DNA of 64,000 nucleotides, from assembly GCA_946894095.1 (NCBI GenBank), contig OX335652.1, forward strand, positions 16,825,001-16,889,000, read 5' to 3'. The notes under the pieces were generated by a model, which had not been told where the DNA came from, did not search any database, and worked only from the letters and a program-made list of their open reading frames with translations. Source of the DNA: Incurvaria masculella. Its lineage: Eukaryota; Arthropoda; Insecta; Lepidoptera; Incurvariidae. Shown piece by piece: positions 1-10,796 of this stretch. The first letter of the stretch is position 1. Every line of letters starts with the position of its first letter. A program made the position numbers and the translations under genes.

Positions 1-415
1 TGACGATGGGTGTTATGAGACCCTTGTCGGTATTTGTTTTGAAAAAAAAAATGTTTTCCTTGTAAGACTATTATTAGTTATTTACGATCAATACAGGTAA
101 ATACTTTAAATTAAACGAATATGAATTCAAGAAATGAACAACTCATGCCGCATACAACATTTAATAATAAATATCAGTTTATTTTAACTATCTGACATGT
201 TACCTGGAAAAGGTCAGGCCCCACAAACAGCACCCGTTTACCGACATCACGCTGGGTACAGCCATCACCTCTCTCGACCATAATTTAGAAAAGGATCTGA
301 CCCGAACCAAGCGCGGACCTTGGAGCGATGCACTTCTCCAATGGAAAAAAAGTGTGTGGCTTTTTATACTATTATTTCTGTCATGAACTAGGCGAACTTA
401 TTGCTTAGTATCATC
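1..415. other. AT-rich intergenic sequence, nothing recognised
   Basis: No coding potential, splice-flanked ORF or repeat that I recognise was found on either strand. A slightly GC-richer patch near 215-310 gives only short open frames. Confidence 0.4.
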
Positions 416-784
416 TTAGAGATGTTCCGACCCATACTATGTTTTTTTTACACAGAACGCAAAAAGTATTGCACTTTAAGGCACGAATTCGTCAAAAATA
501 TTAAATATAGCCATGGTTGATGCAGCGAAAACATATTTACAATTTCAGGTTTAATGGTTTCGTTGTAATTGCCGATTAGAAGTTTTACACCGTTAGATGG
601 CGCTGTTAAATAAAAATCGTATTTAAATAAATTGTAACAAAACCAATAATACTGAAATTGTGAAATTGTTTTCGCTGCAAGTAATATGACTATATTAAAC
701 TTTTATTATTAATTCGTGGCTTAAAGTGCAATACTTTTTGCGTTATGTGTGCAAACAACTTTATATGGGTCGGAACAGCCTTAA
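416..784. mobile_element. TTAA-flanked MITE, family A, copy 1
   Basis: The ends are inverted repeats built on GTTCCGACCCATA at the left and TATGGGTCGGAAC at the right. A second inverted block, GCAAAAAGTATTGCACTTTAAG, sits just inside each end. The right end abuts TTAA (781-784); the left end has the decayed TTAG (416-419). The 374-bp copy at 11323..11696 is highly similar and has intact TTAA on both sides, which fixes the boundaries. It encodes no transposase. TTAA targets and this organisation suggest mobilisation by a piggyBac-type transposase, which is an inference from the family. Confidence 0.85.
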
Positions 785-1812
785 CGTGGAAACATTCTGA
801 AAGAATGAAGCGAGAGGATGCAATAACCTGTCCCCTGTTTGTTGGTGTGACCTATTCGATGACGACGACGTATGGTGATCAGATCAGTTCTTTTATTAAA
901 CATTTGGTAATCAACAAATATATTGTTTGTATCTACCTATCCCTGTTACATTCGATCGTAATAGAGTTTCGGTTCCTAATTTGTTGGTTTAGAACTTACA
1001 TTTTAAATAATACTGTTCTAATAGTTTCCGATCAAAGTTCAGATACAGTTAAAGTCCAAAATATGTTTTTTGTTGAAGGTAAGTGTGTTTTCATTTCGAA
1101 TGCACTTATTACGATTAGATCGTAAGAAAAAAGTACATTTACCTTTTAGTTTCCAAATTATTTCATATAATTTGTTCCATATTTGAGACACTATTTATCT
1201 GGTACACTAATACAGATTGCGTTGTTTTTCTCAAAATCAACAAGATCTAATGTAACCGCTAGATTTTTTTTATTTAAAGAAATACCAAATTTTGGATGAT
1301 AATAAAACAAGAACACTTAATAAATACGCATTGAAATAATTTATTTAAAGCTCACACTAAAATATGTCCAATTATTAGTTTATTCACTGTTTCTAAACAA
1401 GCAGATATATTCAAACTAAATTGATAAACTTCAAAACAAATATGAAGAGATAACAATATTCAAAATTAAAATGTACGTAATTTCCTTCTTTGTAATTTGT
1501 ATTCGTTTTAGAGCTGAATCAAAACATGAATATTTTCGCACTCGTACATTATCAAAAAGTTAAAAACAATATTCTCTTCAAAACCCGTCTGCTCCAGAAG
1601 GAGTGTCATATTTTTTTAAATACATTTTTCTATTCTTCTTAGCCGTCTAACCGTGCTTCTCACTAGACCTAAAGTTAAGCATCTTAAAATAATAATCACA
1701 GGTAAACAGTGCTATCTTCCGTCAAGGTGCAACCAAATCTTCCGAGCTGGTCGCCCCATCTAACCTTATAAACACTACGTCTAATGAACTAGTTAAACGA
1801 CCTCGCTGATCT
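785..1812. other. AT-rich sequence, no gene seen
   Basis: The 126-codon open frame that begins at 745 starts inside the MITE and has no recognisable motif, so it is taken as chance. The rest of the interval is AT-rich and shows no repeat that I recognise elsewhere in the window. Confidence 0.4.
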
Positions 1813-1860
1813 GTGAGTCGACTCGATCGCTCTGCAAGCATCTCAGCGCACTCGCGAGTA

Positions 1861-1965
1861 CCGCTCACGAACGCCGAGCATCTACGAGTACCGCTCACGA
1901 ACGCCGAGCATCAACGAGTACCGCTCACGAACGCCGAGCATCTACGAGTAGCGTTCACGAACGCG
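1861..1965. repeat. 30-bp GC-rich tandem repeat, about 3.5 copies
   Basis: Units start at 1861, 1891, 1921 and (partial) 1951; each begins CCGCTCACGAACGCCGAGCA and ends CTACGAGTA. The second unit has one substitution, and the partial fourth differs more. Because 30 is a multiple of three, the repeat is open in one plus frame, while the minus frame gives the period M-L-G-V-R-E-R-Y-S. It lies at the edge of a GC-rich island (about 1.8-2.7 kb) that stands out from the AT-rich surroundings. Confidence 0.9.
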
Positions 1966-2388
1966 AGCGAACATCTCGCCGCTGCTGACGCGGTCGGGGC
2001 CCTCGTTCTTGCCGAAGCTGCAGGTCTTCTTTGTCTTGACGAGTCCCGCGCCCGCGGAGCGCCGCCAGTACACAGTTTGCACGGCGTGGCGGCCCGCGAT
2101 GTACCGCGTCGCCGTACCAACGAGCATCTTATCCATTATCTTTGTTTCAGCTATTTCCTGACACAGTCCTTACTCTTGTTTCTCGTCAATCTTTTCTTCT
2201 TGCTGTTCTTGACCCGAGTTTTTGTCGTCTTCTAGAATCTTCACTTCGATGTCTTCAAACTTGGTTGATCGTTGACCGCGATCTATATAGTCCAGTGACA
2301 ATGTTATTTTATCGTCGAGTTCTTTGATCTCCACGCTTTCAAAGTCAAGGATTTCTGTTCCAAGTGTATCGACCTTCGGCGACGGCAC
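1942..2388 (-). pseudogene. unrecognised acidic ORF interrupted by one in-frame stop
   Basis: On the minus strand an ATG at 2388 opens 72 codons of highly charged protein rich in Asp, Glu and Lys, which ends at TAA (2170-2172). Reading on in the same frame the sequence stays open to 1942 through a basic segment containing the string MDKMLVGTATRY, then runs into the 30-bp tandem repeat. A GTAAGG directly at the TAA could instead be a 5' splice site, making the first part a coding first exon. A TATA-like site lies about 90 bp upstream of the ATG. I do not recognise the protein. It could be a first exon of a host gene, a decayed gene, or part of an element. Confidence 0.35.
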
Positions 2389-2445
2389 ACGCGATCTTTG
2401 ATCGAGTCAAACTATACGCGTGGTATCGCCGCAGAGACCGCTCCG

Positions 2446-2481
2446 ACTGTGCAACGGTCGACCGCCGGCTGCGCTTATATA
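2446..2481 (-). promoter_or_regulatory. candidate core promoter (TATA plus initiator)
   Basis: The minus strand reads TATATAAG at 2481-2474, and an initiator-like CACAGTC places the presumptive start A at 2448, about 33 bp downstream of the first T. This spacing fits an animal TATA promoter. The region is GC-rich and a plausible ATG follows at 2388. There is no transcript evidence; the call rests on the motifs and spacing only. Confidence 0.4.
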
Positions 2482-2714
2482 CGCGCGCCGCCACGCAGAA
2501 CGATAACGCCGGGGCGTGATAACCGATACACTCGAAAACAAACCGTTAACGGAAACGTGCCACTGTTTACGTCGCATCGCCGATGACATACGTGCGAGTG
2601 GAAATTGACGCGATGCGTCAAGCATTTGTGCACATCGCACGACACGTGAGCAACGCGGCTGTTCTATAAGTTCCCTTCCGAAGGTGAACGGCTCAGTGTA
2701 TGGTTCGAACTAGA

Positions 2715-3150
2715 TAAATTACTAGCTGTGCCCGCGGCTCCGCTCGCGTTAAAGTCCCATATTATACAGCCTGCTCGCCGCTTCTGGTCGGCAGCCGAGA
2801 CGCCTCCCGGCAACGCGTTATTTCGGCGATCAAAAAAGGCGTTTTCGCTTACTACTCCCTTATTTTTCAACATATCGTGATGATATTTGGCAAAAACCTC
2901 TACGATGCCTGATTCTATTAGTTAATACTGCATCTAAAAAAAATTTGCTGTATCATCGTGAAAAGCGGCCAAACATTGTGGAAGACAGGCAGACAGACAG
3001 ACAAACACTTCCGAAAAATATTTTTTTACCATCAGTTTCGTTAGTATCAGCCCCTCGAGGAAGATTTTTTGTAAATTTCCTAAATTACAGACACGCCACC
3101 AATCTAGTTTTTTATAATAAGTGGAGATTCATCAAAATCCGCGCAGTATA
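2715..3150 (+). repeat. cccgcggctccgctcgcg-type non-LTR repeat fragment
   Basis: Begins with CTAGCTGTGCCCGCGGCTCC, the hallmark 5' sequence of a short retroposon group widespread in Lepidoptera, and has a (GACA)n run near 2990-3003 typical of its 3' part. Related openings occur at 33505, 33736, 37337 and 56853. No protein is encoded. Confidence 0.5.
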
Positions 3151-3253
3151 AATTATTCATGTATGTTGAATTAATAGAACAAACACCGTGGTGACACGTC
3201 TTTTAATATTAATAATGTAAATTGACATGGATGTAACTGCACGTAATATATTG

Positions 3254-3401
3254 ACCCTGCTACTAATAATCCCAGATCATCGTCTGAATAGTTATACAAT
3301 GTTTTGTCCCTTTCTATCGAATTAGAAACTGCCTGTCAAAGCAAAGGACAAAACATTGTATAACAATTCAGATGATGATCTAGGTTTATTAGTAACAGGG
3401 T
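3254..3401. mobile_element. 148-bp hairpin MITE
   Basis: Arms 3254-3309 and 3346-3401 are inverted copies of about 56 bp with a few mismatches, around a 36-bp centre. Terminal sequence is ACCCTG / CAGGGT. It directly abuts the next inverted-repeat element at 3402. Confidence 0.8.
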
Positions 3402-3691
3402 AAATCTTTTAGCACTATCTACCGAATGTCAGTTACGTAGTAATGACAAAGATCAGAGGACCACGTCATATTACAAGATACAGCAAGTCGATTTCTTAGT
3501 AGCCGGCCAAAGTCTACAAATTTCATATATTTTTTCTTAACAACAATATTATTTACGCTACAGTTGTAGATTTGTGGAGATGCAATTCCTATGAAGTAAA
3601 TGTGATCTTTTTATTCACTTTCTACTGTCGTGATAGGGTGCAGGGAGTGCAGGATCGGGAGTCAGGAACCGATCTTGAATCATAACATATA

Positions 3692-3723
3692 GGTCGTAAA
3701 AAGCAGTGCTGCTTTTTACGACC
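3692..3723. repeat. perfect 32-bp palindrome
   Basis: Arms GGTCGTAAAAAGCAG and CTGCTTTTTACGACC are exact inverted copies around a 2-bp centre. It lies in the middle of the surrounding inverted-repeat element. Confidence 0.9.
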
Positions 3724-3827
3724 CTGCACCCCATTGCAGGTCCCAGGCGCGCGGCTCGCGCCACGCGATCCGCATAGAGACGGCGGCGCGGGACACAAGC
3801 TACATACAACCAGATTAGCTGTTTCCC

Positions 3828-3929
3828 TTATTTATTTATAATATTTATAAAATTGATTCTGTAGGCAGACATAAAATTAATAACAACGATTGTTGTTTTT
3901 GTGTTTGTTGTAGAGACAGCACCATAACC
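3828..3929 (+). repeat. short interspersed sequence, copy 1
   Basis: Shares about 100 bp, including AACAACGATTGTTGTTTTTG and GTAGAGACAGCACCATAAC, with the minus strand of the 177-bp insert at 19836..20012, where target duplications define the element. Confidence 0.7.
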
Positions 3930-4093
3930 AGAATGTATATGAAGTAATTATGTTGTTAATACAAATGATATGATCTTGTGGACTTTGTTCGAGTACTCAG
4001 ACCAGGAAACCGGCTTGCAGCATGACGTTGTACTCTGATCTTTGTCATAAACACGCACCTGACACTCAGTTGATAGTGCTAAAAGATTAAACG

Positions 4094-5208
4094 TTGTACC
4101 AGCTTATCTGTCATTTCTGTTAGAAAGGATTAAGTAAAATACATATGAGTTATACGCAAGGAACCTATTCATAATATTGCGCAGTCGTTCTTATTTTATT
4201 TGGCTTATTAAATAATTATATGTTTTTTTTTACTTATTTCCTCTCTTTCACAGGTTCAAGTCGTCGATTTCCGTGGGTTCAAGTATATGATTACTCATAA
4301 CTTTTAATAAAAATACATTTCAAAAGTATTATATATCACACAATTAACTACAATAATGTATTTTTATTCCTTCTAAGGCACAATTTTACATGACGACTGC
4401 CATTAAAGTAACGAAATCGTCTTACAGGCCCTAACGTCTCCTTACCCCTAAAAGTTGTGAGATTTTAATCGAATTGCTTTTGATCACTTAAGAAAGCTTC
4501 TTCCTATATCCGTATATTCTTATTTTTCTATAATATATAATATATTTAGCTAATATATTTCAAAATCCAAATTTTACAAAACCTAGCAAAATATTAAGAG
4601 CCTGCAATCAGTTCACAGTCCGTAGTATGGGCAATTGATAGGGTTTTTCTCTAGGGTAGGTCTCTTAACGGAGAGAGAAAATAATGATTCCACGAACAAA
4701 CGGTTGCACGAATAGTAGAACATAGATTAGAATGGGAGCTTGATTAATTTCATTATGAATTATTGCTTTTCAGTAAGCATATAAAAAAATGATTCACCAT
4801 TTTCATGACCTCCTAATCACTCATCTTGTCATACCCAAAATTCCTGGTAAAATGCATAAATTGTGAACTCCTGGAATCGGCTACTGCAGGCATTGACATA
4901 AATACTCACTGCTGGCGGTCATATGTCAATGGATTAAACAATGCATTGGTTATTTATTTGGAAAAAACACGAAAGTCTTGAAAATATGTTTGTACAAATA
5001 TACCTCTTACACACTGCTTACAAGTGCTAGTTTTTTAAGCAAACATAATAATACCGTGTAAACATGTCGAGGGAATATCACGACAGCCATGTGAATAGAT
5101 TTCAGTAAACCTTGTCTAGACATAAAAATGCTGGACACAAAAGGGACCTATACTACCTCTATCCTCCGACAGAATATTTACATACATGCTTTAAAAAAAT
5201 GAATAACC
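4094..5208. other. AT-rich sequence, nothing recognised
   Basis: No ORF with recognisable motifs, no RNA-gene box pairs and no match to the other repeats in this window was found. Confidence 0.4.
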
Positions 5209-5758
5209 TTAAGGTGGCCCAACCCGCTCATCTCGCCATACAAAAGGGGAAAGAAGATCACGCCCATATTTCTTGTAAGAGATCCAAAATTTGGCTCCAA
5301 ATAGCTTTATTTGATCGAACTAGATGTCTGATGACCGTTGGCATTGTAAAATTGCGTTTGGTTTCTAAGTTATAAGGTCCGAAAGTTCGAATTTTTCGCG
5401 CGTTTTATACGATAACTTTGGAGGTGGATTACGCAATGATAAAGTAAGAATATCGTAAAAAGATTAGTCATCAGACATAGCTTATTTAATCAAGATTTAT
5501 GATCTATTTGGTTTTTGTTAGATTTTTGACTACAGCGGTCGTGGTTTACTTTTAGCTATAAGTCGTTTTGAAATTAAAATTTTCGTAAATCTTACCAAAT
5601 CATACACTATGCACATTGTCTTTTTTGTAGACATGTCGCATCTTCCTCATCACGGAGCCTGTTTTATTCTTTGAAACAGAGAAGGTCCCAGAGCGCAACA
5701 GCAGGGTTTTGTACCGTGCCCGCGAATGAGTTAGGCCCGCCGGGTTGGGCCGCCTTAA
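5209..5758 (+). mobile_element. TTAA MITE, family B, copy 1
   Basis: 550 bp flanked by TTAA (5209-5212 and 5755-5758) with terminal inverted repeats AAGGTGGCCCAACCCG and its complement (one change at the right end, GGCGG for GGTGG). Four relatives occur in the window: 6478..7020, 35378..35927, 44806..45355 and a truncated one at 58540..58929. The interior shares GGTCCGAAAGTTCGAATTTT and CACGCCCATATTTCTTG in all full copies. An 87-codon frame inside is not conserved as protein and is not a gene. Confidence 0.9.
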
Positions 5759-5867
5759 CATAACGCTGATATTAAACAAACAATAAACCGCCGTCTACAA
5801 TATCCTAGCGGCTGATTTCATCTGCTTTAGTTACGAATCGTTATAAAAAAAACTTTTAACAAAGTGC

Positions 5868-5962
5868 TTCTCGTAGCCCAAGGGCGGGTGAACTTACCGT
5901 GCCTGGGTTCAAATCTCCGTCCATTTCATTAGTGCCTGTTCCGTGGTTCGGAATCCATGTCA
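5868..5962 (+). mobile_element. tRNA-derived SINE, 5' head fragment
   Basis: A box-like TAGCCCAAGGGCGG and B box GGGTTCAAATCTC followed by TTCCGTGGTTCGGAATCCAT, the start of the SINE body. The middle part seen in full copies (9732..10140) is missing. Confidence 0.65.
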
Positions 5963-6477
5963 AAATATTGTGTGGATATTACTAACGCAACTCAGCAATT
6001 ATTTTTGATGATTTTTTTTTAAGATGATTTAATTAATAACATATAAATTATAAGAAAAAGCTAAATTCTATATTATACTTGATAAAAAGCTGATAATGCT
6101 TAGAAAATACTAATTCGTGGATCTCCGTGGTTTTTTTAATCTTCCCAGATTTAAGATTAAATGTAAATATACAAGCATTGATATCGAATAGACATTCGTA
6201 CGTATCTATCATTCCCGGGTGGCTTTTTTCGGAACACTACGCAAATTTTATTCACCATATATAATTAATATATAAACCAATATTTCTTTTTTTCATTTAT
6301 TTAAACTTTTTTGGTAGTCAAACTACACTTAGTGACGTCAAAAACTAATAGATCCGCGGATTCTATCAACCAGTAAAGAAGAACCAGTAAAAAAAACTTT
6401 ACTGTTTTTCCGTCCAGAGTATTGAAATGCATAATTAGATCTAAATGCTATGCCAAACAATTATTGGTAGAAACAGC

Positions 6478-7020
6478 TTAAGGTGGCCCAACCCGGCGGG
6501 ACTAACTCATTCGCGGGCAGGGCACAAAACCGTGCTGTCGCGCTCTGGGACTTTCTGTTTTTAAAGAAAAAGAAAAGGCTCCGTAATGAGTAAGATGCTA
6601 AATGTCCACAAAAAAGACAACGTGCATAGTGCATGATTTGGTAAGATTTACGAACATTTTAATTACAAAACGACTTATAGCTAAAATTAAACCACGACCG
6701 CTGTAGTCTAAAATCTAACAGAAACCAAATAGATTATAAATCTTGATTAACCAAGCTATGTCTGATGACTAATCTTTTTAAGATATTTTTAGGTGCGTAA
6801 TCCACCTCCAAAGGTATTGTATAAAATGCGCGAAAAATTCGAACTTTCGGACCTTATAACTTATAAACCAAACACAATTTTACAGTAACAATGGTCATCA
6901 AACATCTAGTTCGATCAATAAAAGTTATTTTGAGCAAAATTTTGGATCTCTGACAAGAAATATGGGCGTGATCTTCTTTCCCCTTTTGTATGGGGAGTTG
7001 AGCGGGTTGGGCCACCTTAA
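6478..7020 (-). mobile_element. TTAA MITE, family B, copy 2 (inverted)
   Basis: Same family as 5209..5758 in the opposite orientation, 543 bp, TTAA at both edges. The terminal repeats AAGGTGGCCCAACCCG are intact at both ends. Confidence 0.9.
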
Positions 7021-7892
7021 GGCAAAGAACGAGAACAAATAAAACAGCAACCCTCAGTGCAAATGGATTAGAAATAGAACTTATCTAACTAACAAAATTG
7101 CTTCTACAATAATATCTATAGTTTCACAAGTATTCTCTGGTGTAAAAGCCATCGTCAACTTAATAATCGTTTAACACATACGCTGCTTTGGGATACATTT
7201 GTTTTTTATTTTTAAGAATCAGATTAGATAATCAGGCAATCGTCATGCACAAGAAAATTTCTTGTTGCGCAAATTATATAAGTACGTAATTGTCTGTTAT
7301 TGTTTTTATCACTTCGACAATCGTCGTGTCATAATATTTTCGTTCAGTGCCTGTTTTTGCGTTCTAGTTGCGTAGCGTCGATCCTTATTTGTATAGAAAT
7401 AATAATGTAAAAATGTTAGTGTTTGTTACTCTTTGGTACCTCAACAGTGATAACAAGAACAAGATAGTGAAATAACAAATGCCTCAAGCGAGTTGTCAAT
7501 TTCCGTGACATCCAGCTTTACGCTACATACAGGAAGTATGCTACATACAGAATGTATGCTACATACAATTTAGATCAATAAGTTAAATCATAAATAATTT
7601 AGGATTTGGTATTAACCAAATCCTAAACATTTAATGAAAATCGGTGACAAAAAAAGTCGTCCTCCCCATATATGTTTGTTGATACCTACCGATACACTCT
7701 GAAGAAATTAGCTGCATATTTTCCTCATTTTGAAGGTTGAAGACTAGGGAGATACTATTGTCCTAGCTGAGAGAAGCACCGTCAACTGTCTTTGAGCGAG
7801 CTTAATTGATTATCGTTAAAGTAATCCGTTCTTTAAGAGTCTATTCAGCCTAGAGTGTAGATTCTGCAATGCCTTTTATATTGGAGAAAATA
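7021..7892. repeat. non-coding stretch with an 18-bp triplicate
   Basis: At 7522-7572 an 18-bp unit beginning GCTACATACAG occurs three times (7522, 7540, 7558). The rest of the interval is AT-rich with no recognised feature. Confidence 0.6.
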
Positions 7893-8278
7893 TGTCAGCC
7901 TCGGTGGCCCAGTGGCGCGACACTTCGGCGATCGCTCTCCGAAGTTAAGCAACGCTGGGTCCGGTCTGGTCTTGGATGGGTGACCATTCGACCGTTGAGA
8001 GAGGCTGGCCGTGGTTCGGATTCCACGTTTAGCTGTAGGTCCCCTTCCTTACTTACTAGGTGGTAGGGTTTATCCCGCCCGGGTTGGTACCATCGCATTG
8101 GATGAACGATGGTCGAAGCGGCAATGAAAATTGTCCGTGTTTTCCATCCAGTTCAATGTAGCCGTGCAATATAAGGAAGGTCCTGGCATGGCACCTAGTT
8201 CCCATGTGGTGTGTTGGGCTAATACCATGACAGAACTTGTGGTATTAGCCATTCATGTCCAGTCACATAAAAAAAAAA
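7893..8278 (+). mobile_element. SINE with a 5S-rRNA-derived head
   Basis: The first ~120 bp resemble the internal control region of 5S rRNA genes: CCGAAGTTAAGCAACGCTGG (box A region, near 7940) and TTGGATGGGTGACC (box C region, 7972-7985). From about 8013 (GGTTCGGATTCCACG) the sequence becomes the same body that tRNA-headed SINEs carry at 9732..10140 and 13896..14303. It ends in an A-run. The body closes with an 11-bp perfect stem, GGCTAATACCA (8217-8227) with TGGTATTAGCC (8240-8250). The element has no ORF and would need LINE proteins for movement. It is not a functional 5S gene: the 5' and 3' halves of 5S are wrong or absent. Confidence 0.85.
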
Positions 8279-8927
8279 CGCCATTACACATTTGCTTGAA
8301 TAAACCCACAGAGATTCTGGACATCTACTGTTTTAACGAATATCTCACTGTGCTGGTTAAGATATTTTAAAAATCATCACCGCAACCAAAATTGATTAAA
8401 ATACTTATTAATTGAACTTTTAATAAAATACATTTAGGCACACTTGCAAAAATGAAACTTTCAATAGTAGCATAGACTTACAGCATTATTGGTTAAGAAT
8501 ATTAGTCAGTATTCGCGTGGGAAGCGCAGGATACGACAGAGACAGCCTTAATGCACCAGATAGGCTGCGCATCTAATTTTATGTTTTCCATCCACAGAAC
8601 AATTAGGAGGTTTCCATCTTAACGCAGATGTTAATTGTTTCATATAAGCTCACAACCCCATGCTAGACTCAACGGATGTTGTATCATAGCTTGCACTCAA
8701 TCCTTTAACTCTTTAGTCAACTTTGAATGCCATGAGCAACTCTTCTAGAATTGATGAAATTGGCTTTCCGGAAACGGCTTAACGATTTGGATAACATTTT
8801 GTACAAATATTGTGTTTTATTTTTTCAATTAATGTAAGTACTGTCACCAACGCCGTTTTTTATTTTCATCTATGATTAACTGTCTCTAGGCATGATTCAC
8901 AGTTACGCTGATGACAGCACGGAGCGT
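8279..8927. other. AT-rich sequence, nothing recognised
   Basis: No open frame with motifs and no recognised repeat. Confidence 0.4.
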
Positions 8928-9178
8928 GATGAAAACACGGATAATTTTCATTGCTGCTTAGACCATCGATCATTCAATGCGATCGTACCAACCCGGGCGG
9001 GATTAACCCTACCACCTAGTAAGCAAGGAAAGAAACCTACAGTTTTTCGTGGAATCCGAACCACGGCCAGCCTCGGCGGTTGAAAATGGTCACCCATCCA
9101 GAACCTAACCGCGCTCAGAGGTGCTTCCCCAGCTTATCAATTCGCAAGGCATCGCACAGGGAGCTATAGAGGCTGGCC
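8928..9178 (-). mobile_element. SINE with 5S-derived head, 3'-truncated
   Basis: Read on the minus strand, the head includes GAGCGCGGTTAGGTTCTGGA followed by TGGGTGACC (plus 9088-9100), closer to canonical 5S box C surroundings than the 7893 copy. The shared body follows (GTGGTTCGGATTCCACG, CGCCCGGGTTGGTACGATCG). The copy stops part way through the body near 8928. Confidence 0.8.
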
Positions 9179-9731
9179 ATATACTCACCATACACCATAT
9201 AAATTTGTATTGGGTAAATTATTTACACACACATATATATTAACTGTTTAATTTTACACGAAAACACAATAACAATGAACACACATCAGAAATATTCTAT
9301 GTATGTGAATAAGTTTTGATTCACGATATGATCAAGCTCCAAAGACTGGCGCTAACTTTATCTAACATTAGTTCACTAACTGAACGAATGTTAAGCAAGG
9401 TTAGTTTTCAAGAGCGTTCGATCCAATGAACTTAGTTTTTTTTATTACTGATAAGCGTGCCTGATTACACGTAAAGTAACTAATTTGACATTATCTTATC
9501 GTCGTTTTAGTTAAAAAGCTCTGAGTAAATGTTGGTGAACCCATATTAATCTATCAGACATCGAAGAGAGTCGTTACCTATACTACGGGCGGTAACTGTT
9601 TCCATGCTATTAATTTTTTACTAGGTTTTTGAAATTTTGTATTCTAAAATATATTGTAGAAATCTATGTCCGCATTTTTTAATTTAAATCTTTTAAATTG
9701 GAAAATATTAGCTAATAAACTAATAAACATT
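9179..9731. other. AT-rich sequence, nothing recognised
   Basis: No gene or repeat recognised; near 9370-9405 a short inverted motif around TTAGTTCACTAACTGAACG is visible. Confidence 0.4.
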
Positions 9732-10140
9732 GAGCGGCTCCTAGCCTAGTGGCGCGGGGACTGGCCTAGCGTACCAGAGGCCCGGGTTCAATACCAACTT
9801 GCACCACTGTCTTTCTCTTTCAGAGTTCGACAAGTGCATTTCGTCACGAATGCGAGCTGCTCCATGGTTCGGAATCCATGTAAAACTGTAGGTCTCTTTC
9901 CCCTACTAGGTGGTAGGGTTTAAGCCCGCCCGGGTTGGTACCATCGCATTGGATGAAAAGATGGTCGAAACGCCAATGAAAAATTGTCCGTGTTTTCCAT
10001 CCAGTTCAATGTAGCCGTGCTCATAAAGGGAAGGTCCTGGCATGGCACCTAATTCCTTCGGGAATTTGGTGTATTGGGCTAATATCATAACGGTAGTTGT
10101 GTGGTATTAGCCATCCATGTCAGGTCGCATAAAAAAAAAA
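9732..10140 (+). mobile_element. tRNA-derived SINE, full length
   Basis: Head with a pol III A box (TAGCCTAGTGG) and B box (GGGTTCAATACC), a CT-rich linker, then the shared body (GCTCCATGGTTCGGAATCC, CGCCCGGGTTGGTACCATCG, TTGTCCGTGTTTTCCATCC) and an A tail. A terminal stem GGCTAATATCA/TGGTATTAGCC closes the body. About 409 bp. The open frame on the opposite strand (9906-10088) recurs only because the SINE recurs and is not a gene. Confidence 0.9.
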
Positions 10141-10796
10141 TGTTCATTTTCGATATTTCTTTACTGACAGAATACAGATATTTACAAAAAACCCAAAACA
10201 AGCGGACACAGTATGAAGCTTTATCAAGTGTTATGCAAAATGATATTGAAATCTGACAACGTTAAGGCGTAGGGAAACGTCAGGGCCTGGAAGACGATTT
10301 GGCAATCGCCGAGCACAATTGTGCCTTGGCCAATGGACAAAGAATGCATTTCATAAAATTTTCAAATCTTAGATATCCTGTGACTTCACGACAGCCTTAA
10401 AAGTTAAGTAATTGCTGTAAAGCTCCATCGCTCGACAAAGTATTTTAGTCACATTATATAGTGGTATTGTATTACAACTAACAACAGTAAATTAAGCCGG
10501 ATTCAAATTACGAGCCGGTAGTCGTAACAGTTGCGCGTATGTTTGGGCGGCAGCCTTAATTAACCAACATAAAATATATTGTCCTCTTAATTAAATTTTA
10601 TTTTGTAAGTAATTTTTATCTAACATTCGGAGCCTAAACTAAAGCAAAGGATGTCAAGATGTCCTTTACAAAGAGTGGCTCAGTATAAACTTGAATTAAG
10701 AAAACTGAAAAAAATATGTAATATTTTATTTAAATTTTCGTCAATGGAGATAGTCATAATATTTGCAAATGAAACAAATATCGATTATATTTTATG
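10141..10796. other. AT-rich sequence, nothing recognised
   Basis: No gene or recognised repeat. Confidence 0.4.

Larger units (their letters stand above)
3402..4089. mobile_element. inverted-repeat element, about 690 bp
   Basis: The ends 3402-3469 and 4022-4089 are imperfect inverted repeats sharing ATCTTTTAGCACTATC and ATGACAAAGATCAGAG. No transposase is present. The interior holds a perfect 32-bp palindrome (3692-3723), a GC-rich patch and a copy of a short interspersed sequence (3828-3929). Confidence 0.65.

Noticed and set aside
7893..8013. A 5S rRNA gene
   Set aside because: Only the internal control region resembles 5S; the ends do not pair as 5S helix I and the sequence continues into a SINE body.
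9732..9800. A tRNA gene (A and B boxes)
   Set aside because: No acceptor stem or anticodon arm closes, and the same head recurs in front of a SINE body at several places.
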